In this document: piece by piece, positions 9,443 through 17,849 of the stretch
How the letters are laid out: every line of letters begins with the position of its first letter
Numbering within the stretch: position 1 is the stretch's first letter
Assembly: GCF_021556395.1 (NCBI RefSeq)
Contig: NZ_JAKGCS010000036.1
Coordinates: forward strand, 62,001-126,000
DNA length: 64,000 nucleotides
Source of the DNA: Acuticoccus kalidii
Lineage (GTDB): Bacteria > Pseudomonadota > Alphaproteobacteria > Rhizobiales > Amorphaceae
Direction: 5' to 3'
Translations under genes and position numbers: made by a program
The notes under the pieces: model-generated
Told to the model about the DNA's origin: nothing
The model's input: only the letters and a program-made list of their open reading frames with translations
Databases searched by the model: none

Positions 9443-10327
9443 TCATTCCAGGACGATCCCCACATTCTTCGCCTTATGCTCCGGTTCGACGTGGATGGTG
9501 ATCGTGCTGTCCTCGATCTCCTTGCGGAGCGCGGCTTCGATCTTGTCGCAGATGCGGTGGGATTCGGCGACGGTCATCGCACCGGGGACGATGAGGTGGA
9601 ACTCGATGAAGGTCCGCCGCCCGGCGTGGCGGATGCGGATATCGTGCGCCTCCATCGCCCCCTCGGCATTCTCGCCGATGATGACGCCGATCCGGGCGAT
9701 ATCGTCGGGCGACGTCTCGTCCATCAGCCCGCCCACGGCCCCACGCATGACGCGCCAGCCGGACCACAGGATGTTGAGCGCGACGAGGGCGGCGATCGCC
9801 GGGTCGAGGATGATCCAGCCGGTGAACTGGATGAGCACCACCGCGAGCACGACGCCGACCGATGTGACGACATCGGTATAGATGTGTGTCCCGTCGGCGA
9901 TCAGAGCGGGTGAGCGCAGCGCGCGACCTTGGCGGATCAGGATGAAGGCCCACACGCCGTTGAGCATCGAGGCGATCATGTTGATGCCGATGCCGAGCCA
10001 CGGCGCTTCCAGTGGCGCGGGTGCGAGGAAGCCCTGATAGGCCGCGTGCAGGATCGCAAGGGCAGCGACCGCGATGAACACGCCTTCGAGGACGGCGGAG
10101 AAATACTCCACCTTGGAGTGGCCATAGGGATGATTGTCGTCGGGCGGGGCCGCGCTGATGCGCACCGCTCCGGCCGTCGCGATCGCCGTCACGATGTTCA
10201 CGATGCTCTCCATCGCGTCGGAGAAGAGCGCCACGCTGCCGGTGACATAGGCGGCGACGAGCTTCAGCCCCAGCACCGCGACACCGACGGCGATGCTGTA
10301 GAGGGCGAGGGTGATCGGATTTTTCAA
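9443..10327 (-). CDS. Cation diffusion facilitator (CDF) family transporter
   Basis: A 294-residue CDF transporter exporting a divalent metal such as Zn, Fe, Co or Mn by proton antiport. It has about six membrane segments, the His-Pro-Tyr-Gly-His signature (DNHPYGHSKVEYFSA), metal-site residues in TM2 (SDAMES) and TM5 (HIYTD), and a cytosolic C-terminal domain (about 205-294). The best start is TTG at 10327 because AAGGAG sits 6 bases before it; an upstream ATG at 10384 would add a charged, non-conserved extension. Metal specificity cannot be assigned. It is transcribed in the same direction as the arginase gene, 143 bases downstream of it. Confidence 0.88.
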   Translation of the reverse strand: MKNPITLALYSIAVGVAVLGLKLVAAYVTGSVALFSDAMESIVNIVTAIATAGAVRISAAPPDDNHPYGHSKVEYFSAVLEGVFIAVAALAILHAAYQGFLAPAPLEAPWLGIGINMIASMLNGVWAFILIRQGRALRSPALIADGTHIYTDVVTSVGVVLAVVLIQFTGWIILDPAIAALVALNILWSGWRVMRGAVGGLMDETSPDDIARIGVIIGENAEGAMEAHDIRIRHAGRRTFIEFHLIVPGAMTVAESHRICDKIEAALRKEIEDSTITIHVEPEHKAKNVGIVLE

Positions 10328-10470
10328 CGAACACTCCTTGGCAGCCCCACGAGGCGGCCTCGTGGACGCGGGCGTTCGAGCCACAACAGGTGAGATGCCG
10401 ATGTGGTTGCGACGGTTGGGGGTCGAAAGTCAACGTCGCGCCGGCGAAGAGCGGGCCGCCGGCCGCGTGA

Positions 10471-11385
10471 TCACCAGGCTTGGGTCGGCTTGTCCATGAT
10501 GGTTTTGCCGAACAGGCTCGCGGCGAGCTCGACCATCAGCGAGGCGGTGCGGCCGCGCTCGTCGAGGAAGGGGTTGAGCTCGACGAGATCGAGCGAGCCG
10601 ACGAGGCCGCTTTCATGGAGAAGCTCCATCACGAGATGGGCCTCGCGGACCGTCGCCCCGCCCGGCACGGTGGTGCCCACCGCCGGGGCGATATCGGGGT
10701 CGAGAAAGTCGACGTCGAGGCTGACATGGAGATGCCCGCCCGCCGCTTCGACGCGGCGCAGCGTGTCGCGCACGAGATGGCCGACGCCGAACTCGTCGAC
10801 GACGCGCATATCGTGGACGACGACGCCGTGGGCGCGCAGCAGGGCCCGCTCGTCCGGGTCGACGGAGCGGATGCCGATCATCGTGACGCGGGTCGGGTCG
10901 AGCGGAGTGATCGGCTCGCCATAGATCGTCTCGGCGCCGGCAAGGCCCGCGGCGAGCGCGACCGGCGTGCCGTGCAGGTTGCCGGAGACGGTGGTCTTCA
11001 TGGTGTTGAAGTCGGGGTGGGCGTCGAGCCAGAGGACGTGCGCGCCGGGGTCGATATCGGTGACGCCGGCGAGTGAGCCGGCCGCGATCGAATGGTCGCC
11101 GCCGAGAAGGATCGGAACGTGGCCGTTGCGCAGCGCGCCCGCGACGGCGCGGCGGACGGCGCGCGTCCACCCTGCCACGTCGCCCACATGATGGGCGGGG
11201 CCGAAATCGGCATCGGGGAGCGTGACGGGGTCGGGGGCGAGGTCGCGATCCTCGGCGACCGTGTGGCCGAGCTCTTCGAGCGTTTCGACGAGGCCGGCGG
11301 TTCTGAGAGCCGCCGGCCCCATGATGCAGCCGCGCCGATAGGTGCCCGCCTGTGTCGGCGCGCCGATGAGGGACAGTGTCGCCAT
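10471..11385 (-). CDS. rocF: Arginase (ureohydrolase family)
   Basis: A 304-residue manganese ureohydrolase converting arginine to ornithine and urea. The Mn ligands are all present: H98 in GGDHSIA, D121, H123 and D125 in DAHPDFN, and D224 and D226 in SLDVDFLDPD. The start at 11385 (MATLSLIGAPTQ) is preceded by GGGGAGGACG and matches arginase N-termini better than the ATG 27 bases upstream. The closely related agmatinases and formiminoglutamases share these ligands, so arginase is favoured by overall similarity rather than by one diagnostic residue. Confidence 0.88.
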   Translation of the reverse strand: MATLSLIGAPTQAGTYRRGCIMGPAALRTAGLVETLEELGHTVAEDRDLAPDPVTLPDADFGPAHHVGDVAGWTRAVRRAVAGALRNGHVPILLGGDHSIAAGSLAGVTDIDPGAHVLWLDAHPDFNTMKTTVSGNLHGTPVALAAGLAGAETIYGEPITPLDPTRVTMIGIRSVDPDERALLRAHGVVVHDMRVVDEFGVGHLVRDTLRRVEAAGGHLHVSLDVDFLDPDIAPAVGTTVPGGATVREAHLVMELLHESGLVGSLDLVELNPFLDERGRTASLMVELAASLFGKTIMDKPTQAW

Positions 11386-11466
11386 CGGGTATCGTCCTCC
11401 CCTTCGAGACATGACGAGCTGGCCGGTGGCGGCCGGCGCGTCAAGGGGCTCGAAGGGGTGTGGGGG

Positions 11467-11961
11467 TCAGGCGGCGGCGGCCTGTTTGTTGAGTGTGCTC
11501 GTCGCGAGACCGGAGAGCTTCTCGTCGGCGGCACTTTCCTCGGAAAGGGTCGCGGAGAGGAGCTTCGCGGCGTCGGCATGGCCGAGCTGCTTGGCCCAGG
11601 TCACGAGCGTGCCATAGCGGGTGATCTCGTAGTGCTCGACGGCCTGGGCAGCGGCGATGATCGCGGCGTCCCGGGTCGCCTCGTCCTCCGATTCCTCCAT
11701 CAGTTCCTTGGCCTCTTCGATGATGCCGTCGATCGCCTCGCAGCGCACACCGCGGGCGCTCTTGCCGAGCCCGTCGAGCACCGTCTGGAGACGCTCGACA
11801 TGGGTTTCGGTCTCGGACTGGTGGGCGGCGATGAGCGTCTTCAGGGAATCGGCGCTCGCCTTGCGCTCCATCGTCCGCATGGCCTTCAACGCCTGCTTTT
11901 CGGCGTAAAGTATGTCGCGCAAGAAATGGATGAAAAGGTCGTCGAGAGACTTCATTGACAT
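11467..11961 (-). CDS. DUF892 (YciE/YciF) ferritin-like stress protein
   Basis: A 164-residue all-helical protein opening MSMKSLDDLFIHFLRDILYAEKQ, typical of the DUF892 family (E. coli YciE and YciF), a ferritin-like four-helix bundle. Acidic and His residues suited to a di-iron site are spread through the helices (E21, H47, E50, H54, E136). The family is stress-induced in many bacteria. The palindrome GGTTTAAACC sits directly before the ATG, and a general-stress-type promoter candidate lies about 35-60 bases upstream. The gene follows cobB on the same strand but probably has its own promoter. Confidence 0.85.
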   Translation of the reverse strand: MSMKSLDDLFIHFLRDILYAEKQALKAMRTMERKASADSLKTLIAAHQSETETHVERLQTVLDGLGKSARGVRCEAIDGIIEEAKELMEESEDEATRDAAIIAAAQAVEHYEITRYGTLVTWAKQLGHADAAKLLSATLSEESAADEKLSGLATSTLNKQAAAA

Positions 11962-11971
11962 GGTTTAAACC
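11962..11971. promoter_or_regulatory. Palindrome GGTTTAAACC at the DUF892 start codon
   Basis: A perfect 10-bp palindrome adjoins the ATG (11959-11961) of the DUF892 gene. The same 13-mer, CATGGTTTAAACC, recurs at 51718-51730. It may be an operator, or simply a leader-ATG resemblance. Confidence 0.3.
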
Positions 11972-11995
11972 TCGCAAAACAGGTTGTGTTCGCCA

Positions 11996-12020
11996 AATGC
12001 GAGGGCGGATGAAAGGTTCC
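11996..12020 (-). promoter_or_regulatory. Candidate EcfG-type general stress promoter
   Basis: On the reverse strand GGAAC (12020-12016) is followed after 16 bases by CATT (11999-11996). The alphaproteobacterial general stress sigma factor EcfG recognises GGAAC-N16/17-CGTT, so this differs at one -10 base. It lies between the end of cobB and the DUF892 gene, whose family is often under general stress control. Confidence 0.4.
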
Positions 12021-12030
12021 GTGATCGCTG

Positions 12031-13311
12031 TCAGTCGGTGAAATCTATGATGTGGGCGAAGGAGCCGGCGACGGTGCCGGCGCGGGTGCCGATCGGTCCG
12101 ATCCGTGCGCCGGCGGCGTCGCGCGCCTCGAAGAGGGGCGGACCCTCCGCGTCGATGGTGGCGTAATGGAATTCGTGGCCTTTGAGGTGTTGGGGGAACA
12201 GCGCGCCGTCATGGGTGAGGGCGCGATAGCCGAGCGTGCGGCGCGGGGCGGCGAAGCTCGTCTCGATGGGGAGGAGGCCGGCCATCGCGTGGCCGCTCCC
12301 TTCGGCGTCGACGAGGGTGCGGCCGAGGGCCATGTAGCCGCCGCACTCGCCATAGATCGTCGCGCCGCGGGCGGCGGCGGCGTGGAGGCCGTCGATCCAG
12401 GGCCGGTTGGCGGCGAGGCGGGCGGCGTGAAGCTCGGGATAGCCGCCGGGCAGGATGACGGCATCGGCGGCAGGGTCGGGCGCCTCGCCGGCGAGCGGAG
12501 AGAAGCGGTGCACCGACGCGCCCGCGCGGTGCCAGCCATCGACGATGTGGGTGTAGGTGAAGGCGAAGGCCTCGTCCGCGGCGAGGGCGATGCGGTTGCC
12601 GAGTGGGGGAAGCGGCGGCGGTGCGGCGGCGGCGGCGGACGGCGGCGGCGGTGCGCCGGACGATGCGAGCTCGGCGAGGGCGGCGAGGTCGACATGGGCG
12701 GCGATCGTCTCGCCGAGGGTGGTGACCCATGTGGCGAGATCAGTGCGCTCGGCGGCCTGATGGAGGCCGAGATGGCGGGAGGGAAGCGTCAACGCGGCAT
12801 GGCGGGGGATCCGGCCGAGAAGGGGGACCGAGGTTCGCGCCACCGCGTCCCCGAGCATGGCGGCATGGCGCTCGCTCGCGACGCGGGTGAGGATCACGCC
12901 GGCGACCCGAATGGTCGGGTCGAAGGTCGCAAAACCGTGGATCAGCGCGGCGACGGAATGGCTCTGCCGCTCCGCGCTCACCACGAGGACGACCGGAAGG
13001 CCGTAGCGGCGGGCGATGTCGGCCGAGGAGCCGATGCCGACCGCGGGGCCGTCGAAGAGGCCCATCACGCCCTCGACGACGAGATGCTCGCGGGCGGCGA
13101 GATGGTCGACGAGGCCGGGACGCATCGCCCACAGGTCGAGATTGATTGCGGGCGATCCGGCGGCGGCGGTCAGATAGCCGGGGTCGATATAATCCGGCCC
13201 GACCTTCGCGGCGGTGACGGGCGCGCCGCGGGCACGAAGAGCGGCGACGATGCCCGCGGTGGTCACGGTCTTGCCGGAGCCCGAGGCGGGCGCGGCGATC
13301 AGGAAGCTCAT
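12031..13311 (-). CDS. cobB: Cobyrinate a,c-diamide synthase (CobB/CbiA)
   Basis: A 426-residue glutamine-dependent amidase that amidates the a and c side chains of (hydrogeno)cobyrinate using ATP. It has an N-terminal P-loop (APASGSGKT, about 7-15), a dethiobiotin-synthetase-like ATP domain, an Ala/Pro-rich linker (about 220-240) and a C-terminal class I glutaminase domain with the nucleophile C323 in YGECGGY. It is the last gene of the leftward cob block and is separated from cobA by the DUF1194 gene. Sequence alone does not fully separate CobB from CbiA; the pathway context suggests the cobalt-containing substrate. Confidence 0.93.
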   Translation of the reverse strand: MSFLIAAPASGSGKTVTTAGIVAALRARGAPVTAAKVGPDYIDPGYLTAAAGSPAINLDLWAMRPGLVDHLAAREHLVVEGVMGLFDGPAVGIGSSADIARRYGLPVVLVVSAERQSHSVAALIHGFATFDPTIRVAGVILTRVASERHAAMLGDAVARTSVPLLGRIPRHAALTLPSRHLGLHQAAERTDLATWVTTLGETIAAHVDLAALAELASSGAPPPPSAAAAAPPPLPPLGNRIALAADEAFAFTYTHIVDGWHRAGASVHRFSPLAGEAPDPAADAVILPGGYPELHAARLAANRPWIDGLHAAAARGATIYGECGGYMALGRTLVDAEGSGHAMAGLLPIETSFAAPRRTLGYRALTHDGALFPQHLKGHEFHYATIDAEGPPLFEARDAAGARIGPIGTRAGTVAGSFAHIIDFTD

Positions 13312-13381
13312 ACGTCTCGGTCGATCCGGCGCATCGCGCCTCGTTCGCGTGGGACGCCTCAGCGCGGGGTGCGAGGGCGCC

Positions 13382-14194
13382 TTACCATTGGTCGATCCGG
13401 CGCCAGCGACGCCACTGTTTTTCCCCGACCGCGCAGTCGACCCGCGGCGGGCTGCCGGGTGCGCGATATTGCGCGCGCATCATACGCGGCCGCGCATTGG
13501 CGATCTCCAGGATCAGCTTGCGGCGGATCGCCTCCTGGAGCCGGGTCTTCTCGTTGACCGTGATCATGAAGGAGTTGAAGCCGCCGATCACGCAATCTTC
13601 GTAATAGACGTCGAGCTTGTCGAGCTGAAAATAGCCGCCGCTGCTCGTCTGTTTGATCATGATCGGCAGGCCGTTGATGGTGATCCCCTGGGCGAGGAGC
13701 TGGTCGCGAGCGGCGGTGACGAGGATGCCCATATTGTTCGGGCCGTCACCGGACACGTCGATCACACGGCGCATGCCGTCGATGTCGTTGTCGAACAGCG
13801 TCGCGGCGTGGGTGAGCATCGAGCTGATCGAGGTGCGCCGCATCCGGCCGATCGGAGCGGAATCGAGCTCGGCGGCGAAGGTGGCAGCGGCGGCGGGGCC
13901 ATCGATGATGGTCCACGGCACCAGGGTGCGTTCGAGGCCGACGCCCGCCCACTCGACATAGGTGACGGCAATCCGGCCCCAGTCGCCCTTCTGAATGGCG
14001 GCGACGACGTTGGGATCCTGGATCGCTTCGACATAGCCTTGGCGTTGAAGCCTCTGCTCGTCGAGGTCCATGGACCAGGAGACGTCGACGGCGAGGATCA
14101 GCTCGACGTCGACGACGGGGGGCAAGTCGGTTGCGCGCGCGTTGGGGATCGCGACGGCGAAGAAAGAGAGCGTGAAGAACAGAATGCGGAGCAT
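13382..14194 (-). CDS. Exported DUF1194 (von Willebrand A-like) protein
   Basis: A 270-residue protein with a clear signal peptide (MLRILFFTLSFFAVAIPNARA, cleavage near residue 22), which sets the start at 14194; the frame stays open 27 codons further upstream. The mature part begins with a MIDAS-like DVSWSMD metal-binding motif, so a von Willebrand factor A-type fold in the periplasm is predicted (DUF1194). Function is unknown. It lies between cobA and cobB on the same strand but has no evident link to B12 synthesis. Confidence 0.82.
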   Translation of the reverse strand: MLRILFFTLSFFAVAIPNARATDLPPVVDVELILAVDVSWSMDLDEQRLQRQGYVEAIQDPNVVAAIQKGDWGRIAVTYVEWAGVGLERTLVPWTIIDGPAAAATFAAELDSAPIGRMRRTSISSMLTHAATLFDNDIDGMRRVIDVSGDGPNNMGILVTAARDQLLAQGITINGLPIMIKQTSSGGYFQLDKLDVYYEDCVIGGFNSFMITVNEKTRLQEAIRRKLILEIANARPRMMRAQYRAPGSPPRVDCAVGEKQWRRWRRIDQW

Positions 14195-14412
14195 CGATCG
14201 GGCCTCCTTCGGATACGACGCTGTAGAGAGGCGGGCAGCTCTGTGCCTTGGGACACCCTGCAGGCGCCGTGCCATCGCCGAATCTAAGGTTGCGTCTGGT
14301 GCGGCTTATCCGTCGTCGAAGAATGCGTCCCGATGCCTGTCTCCAGACTGTCGATGATCACGCTTGGGCGAAGCTGATATCTCGCATCGTGCCGTCTTGT
14401 TCAGAGAACGGC

Positions 14413-15243
14413 TCAGCCCATCAGGCCGTTGCTCGCCGCGGCGTCGAACCACGCAATCGTGTTCGCCATGTCGACGGCGGCCCCGACGACGATGATCGCG
14501 GGCGTGGGGAGCGATCTTTGCATGGCAGCCTCGCGCAAAGTGAAGCGCACGAAAATTTGTTCGGGAAGCGTCGCATTGGCGATGACGGCGACGGGCTCGT
14601 CCGGGGCGCGGCCGGCCTCGATGAGGCGGACGGCGATCGCCGGCAGATGCTTCGCCGCCATGTACATGACGAGGACCGGGGAGGCGCGCGCGACGGTGGG
14701 CCAGTCGATCGCGTTCGGGAGGGCTCCGGTGAGATCGTGGCCGGTGAGGAACGTCACCGACTGGTTGATATCGCGGTGGGTCGCCGGAAGCCCGGCATAA
14801 GCGAGGCCGCCGATCCCGGCCGACACGCCCGGTACGATGCGAAAACCGACGCCCTCGGCTGCGAGGGCCTGGCATTCCTCCCCGCCGCGGCCGAACATGA
14901 ACGGATCGCCGCCCTTGAGCCGCAGGACGCGCGCGCCGCTCTTGGCCTTGGCGACCAGCGTCTTCGTGATGTCGGTCTGATCGGCGGACGGCTTGCCGCC
15001 GCGCTTGCCGGCATGGATGAGCTCGGCCCCGGCGCGCGCGAAGCCGAGAATCGTGTTCGAGACGAGAGAATCGTGCACGACGACATCGGCATGGGCGAGG
15101 CCGTGATAAGCCATCAGGGTAAGGAGACCGGGCGCGCCCGGCCCCGCGCCGACGAGCCAGACCGTTCCCGGCTCGAAGCGGGGAAAGGGCGCATCGTCGA
15201 GGGCAGCGAACGGGCCGATTTCGGTGTTGTGAAGGGGGTTCAT
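14413..15243 (-). CDS. cobA: Uroporphyrinogen-III C-methyltransferase
   Basis: A 276-residue SAM-dependent methyltransferase that makes precorrin-2 from uroporphyrinogen III, the entry to cobalamin and sirohaem. It shows the family motifs VGAGPGAPGLLTL, VVHDSLVS, RLKGGDPFMFGRGGEE and PGVSAGIGG, with no N-terminal CysG dehydrogenase/chelatase part. A non-conserved N-terminal extension of about 25 residues precedes the first motif. The start at 15243 has AGAGGTGG just upstream. Its ATG overlaps the TTG start of the divergent cbiD by one base, so each gene's ribosome site lies inside the other gene. Confidence 0.93.
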   Translation of the reverse strand: MNPLHNTEIGPFAALDDAPFPRFEPGTVWLVGAGPGAPGLLTLMAYHGLAHADVVVHDSLVSNTILGFARAGAELIHAGKRGGKPSADQTDITKTLVAKAKSGARVLRLKGGDPFMFGRGGEECQALAAEGVGFRIVPGVSAGIGGLAYAGLPATHRDINQSVTFLTGHDLTGALPNAIDWPTVARASPVLVMYMAAKHLPAIAVRLIEAGRAPDEPVAVIANATLPEQIFVRFTLREAAMQRSLPTPAIIVVGAAVDMANTIAWFDAAASNGLMG

Positions 15244-16346
15244 TGACCACCTCTGAAGGGGAGACTGTCGAGGAGCCGAACCGGCCGCTGCGCAGCGGCT
15301 GGACGACCGGCGCGTGCGCGACCGCCGCCGCACAGGCGGCGTGGACCGCGGTGTTGACCGGCGCTTTTCCCGATCCGGTGGAGATCACCTTGCCGCGCGG
15401 CGGGACCGCCGCCTTCGCCCTCGCGCGCGAGGGGTTCGAGGCTGACGCGGCCTTTGCGGGCGTGATCAAGGATGCCGGCGACGATCCGGACGTCACCCAT
15501 GGCGCGATGGTGATGGCGCATGTCCGGCGCGGTCCCGCCGGGGCCGGGGTGCGCTTCTTCGCCGGCGAGGGGGTCGGCATGGTGACGCGGCCGGGCCTGC
15601 CGATCGGCGTCGGCGAGCCGGCGATCAACCCGGTGCCCCGCCGCATGATGCGCGCGGCGATCGAGACCGTCGCCGCCGCTCACGGCGTCGCACCCGACGC
15701 GGACATCACCGTCTCGATCCCCGGCGGCGCGGCGCTCGCGGCGAAGACGTGGAATCCGCGTCTCGGCATCGTGGGCGGGCTGTCGATCCTCGGGACGACC
15801 GGCATCGTGCGGCCGTTTTCGTGCTCGGCATGGATCCACTCGATCCATCGCGGCATTGATGTGGCGCGGGCAGATCATCTCACGCACGTCGCCGCCTCGA
15901 CCGGATCGACCTCCGAGGCCGCCGCACAAAAGGCGCTTGCCCTGCCCGACCATGCCATGCTCGACATGGGGGACTTCGCGGGGGGAGTTTTGAAGTATCT
16001 GCGCCGCCATCCCGTCGATCGGCTGACCATCGCCGGAGGCTTCGGCAAACTGTCGAAGCTCGCCGCGGGGGCGCTCGATCTTCATTCCTCGCGCTCGCAA
16101 GTCGACTGCGCGTTGCTCGCGGCGTGGGCGCGGGAGGGCGGTGCGGACGGCCCCCTGGTCGCCGCGATCGCGGCCGCGCCCACCGCGATGGCGGCTCTCG
16201 CCGCGGCCGAGCGGGCGGGGTTCGACCTCGCCAGCCTCGTCGCGGCGCGGGCGCGCGACGCGGCGAAACGCCAACTCGAGGAGGCGCCTGTCGAGGTCGA
16301 TATCATGATCGTGAACCGCGAAGGGCGGATCGTCGCGCATGTCTAG
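15243..16346 (+). CDS. cbiD: Cobalt-precorrin-5B C1-methyltransferase CbiD
   Basis: A 367-residue CbiD protein, methylating C1 of cobalt-precorrin-5B, a step specific to the early-cobalt (anaerobic-type) B12 route. The conserved N-terminal RSGWTTGACATAAAQAA and the internal GEGVGMVTRPGLPIGVGEPAINP motifs are present. The start is TTG at 15243, with AAGGGGG shortly before it; later in-frame starts would eat into the conserved N-terminus. It overlaps cobK by 8 bases, forming a two-gene operon running right. Confidence 0.92.
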   Translation: MTTSEGETVEEPNRPLRSGWTTGACATAAAQAAWTAVLTGAFPDPVEITLPRGGTAAFALAREGFEADAAFAGVIKDAGDDPDVTHGAMVMAHVRRGPAGAGVRFFAGEGVGMVTRPGLPIGVGEPAINPVPRRMMRAAIETVAAAHGVAPDADITVSIPGGAALAAKTWNPRLGIVGGLSILGTTGIVRPFSCSAWIHSIHRGIDVARADHLTHVAASTGSTSEAAAQKALALPDHAMLDMGDFAGGVLKYLRRHPVDRLTIAGGFGKLSKLAAGALDLHSSRSQVDCALLAAWAREGGADGPLVAAIAAAPTAMAALAAAERAGFDLASLVAARARDAAKRQLEEAPVEVDIMIVNREGRIVAHV

Positions 16347-17064
16347 GATCCTATTGCTCGGAGGCACCGAAGAGGCGCGTGAGCTCGCCGAGCGGCTCGT
16401 CGAAAAGCGCGCCGACGTCACCAGTTCGTTCCAGAGCGAATTCGCCGAGGATTATGCGGGCCATGTCCGCCGCGGCGGGTTCGGCGGCGAAGAGGGCCTG
16501 ACCGACTTCATCCGCGATGGCGGCTTCACCATCGTCGTCGACGCGACCCACCCCTTCGCGGCGACGATCAGCCCCGCCGCCAAGCGGGCCGCGAAGGCCG
16601 CGGGCGCACGTTATTATCGGCTGGAGCGTCGGCCCTGGCGCCGCGCGACCGGCGATCGGTGGATCGACGTGCGCTCGCTCGAGGAGGCCGCCGAGCGGAT
16701 CGACGACGGGGCGCGCGTCTTCCTCACCGTCGGCTCGCGCGGGCTCGCGCCCTTCCTCGCACGGCGCGATCTCGAGCTGTTCGCCCGCGTCATCGAACGG
16801 CCCGATCTCGGCACGCGGCACGACGTGACGCTGATCACTGAACGCGGCCCGTTCGACCTCGAGCACGAGCGCGCCCTCTTCCAGCGCTATCGGTTCGACG
16901 CGATGGTGACGAAGAATTCCGGCGGCGAGGCGACCGCGGCCAAGCTCGTCGCCGCGCGCGAGCGGAAGATGCTCGTCTACATGGTCAAGCGCCCGCGCGG
17001 GCAGCCCTGGGCGAACGCGGCGACCGTCGACCAGATGATGCGAAAGCTGCGCCGCCACCTCTAG
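16339..17064 (+). CDS. cobK: Precorrin-6A reductase (CobK/CbiJ)
   Basis: A 241-residue NAD(P)H-dependent reductase acting on (cobalt-)precorrin-6A. The N-terminal ILLLGGTEEARELAERL and the DATHPFAATIS motif are characteristic of CobK/CbiJ, as is TKNSGGEATAAKL near the C-terminus. Its ATG overlaps the end of cbiD (stop at 16346), indicating translational coupling. Its TAG stop overlaps the TAG stop of converging cobM, both lying in the palindrome CTAG at 17061-17064. Confidence 0.92.
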   Translation: MSRILLLGGTEEARELAERLVEKRADVTSSFQSEFAEDYAGHVRRGGFGGEEGLTDFIRDGGFTIVVDATHPFAATISPAAKRAAKAAGARYYRLERRPWRRATGDRWIDVRSLEEAAERIDDGARVFLTVGSRGLAPFLARRDLELFARVIERPDLGTRHDVTLITERGPFDLEHERALFQRYRFDAMVTKNSGGEATAAKLVAARERKMLVYMVKRPRGQPWANAATVDQMMRKLRRHL

Positions 17065-17849
17065 GCGCCGTCCTTCGCGGGTCGCGCCGCGCCGGTCTTC
17101 TGATTGCGGAAGATGTGGCGATGATTGGGGTCATAGAGCGCTGAATCGGTGAAGTCGCCCGGCGCCAGCACGCGGCCGACCAGGATGAGGGCGGTGCGCG
17201 TCACCTTCGCGGCGCGGACGGCGGCGGTGATCGTCTCGAGCGTGCCGGTGATCACCTCCTCGTCCGGCCAGGTGGCCCGCACGACGACCGCAACCGGACA
17301 GTCCGCCCCATAATGCGGCGTCAGCGTTTCCACCACATGGCGCATATTGCGGACCGACAGGTGGATCGCGAGCGTCGCCCCGGAGGCGCCGAGCGTCGCG
17401 AGATCCTCGTTGTTCGGCATCTTGGAGGACTTCATCGCCGTGCGGGTGAGGATCACCGTCTGCGAGACGTCGGGCAACGTGAGCTCGGTCCGCAGGAGCG
17501 CGGCCGCGGCGGCGAAGGCCGGGACGCCGGGGACGATCTGATAGGGAATGCCGGCCGCTTCGAGCCGGCGGATCTGCTCGCCGATCGCGCCATAAAGGGA
17601 CGGGTCGCCGGAATGGACGCGGGCGACGTCCTCGCCGCGGGCGTGCGCGGCTTCCATCTCCTCCATGATCTCATCGAGGTTCATCGGCGCGGTGTCGATG
17701 ACGCGGGCGCCCTCGGGCGCTTCTGCGATCACCGCTTCGGGAACCAGCGATCCGGCATAGAGGCAGACAGGGGCGGCCTTGATGAGGTTGAGGCCGCGCA
17801 CGGTGATGAGGTCGGGGGCGCCGGGACCGGCGCCGATGAAATGGATCAT
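17061..17849 (-). CDS. cobM: Precorrin-4 C11-methyltransferase (CobM/CbiF)
   Basis: A 262-residue SAM-dependent methyltransferase of the corrin family, methylating C11 of (cobalt-)precorrin-4. It carries HFIGAGPGAPDLITVRG at the N-terminus, VHSGDPSLYGAIGEQ at about 80-94 and VPGVPAFAAAA. It is last in the leftward cbiX-cobH / cobL / cobI-cbiG-cobJ / cobM operon, and its ATG overlaps the previous stop by four bases (ATGA). Confidence 0.94.
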   Translation of the reverse strand: MIHFIGAGPGAPDLITVRGLNLIKAAPVCLYAGSLVPEAVIAEAPEGARVIDTAPMNLDEIMEEMEAAHARGEDVARVHSGDPSLYGAIGEQIRRLEAAGIPYQIVPGVPAFAAAAALLRTELTLPDVSQTVILTRTAMKSSKMPNNEDLATLGASGATLAIHLSVRNMRHVVETLTPHYGADCPVAVVVRATWPDEEVITGTLETITAAVRAAKVTRTALILVGRVLAPGDFTDSALYDPNHRHIFRNQKTGAARPAKDGA

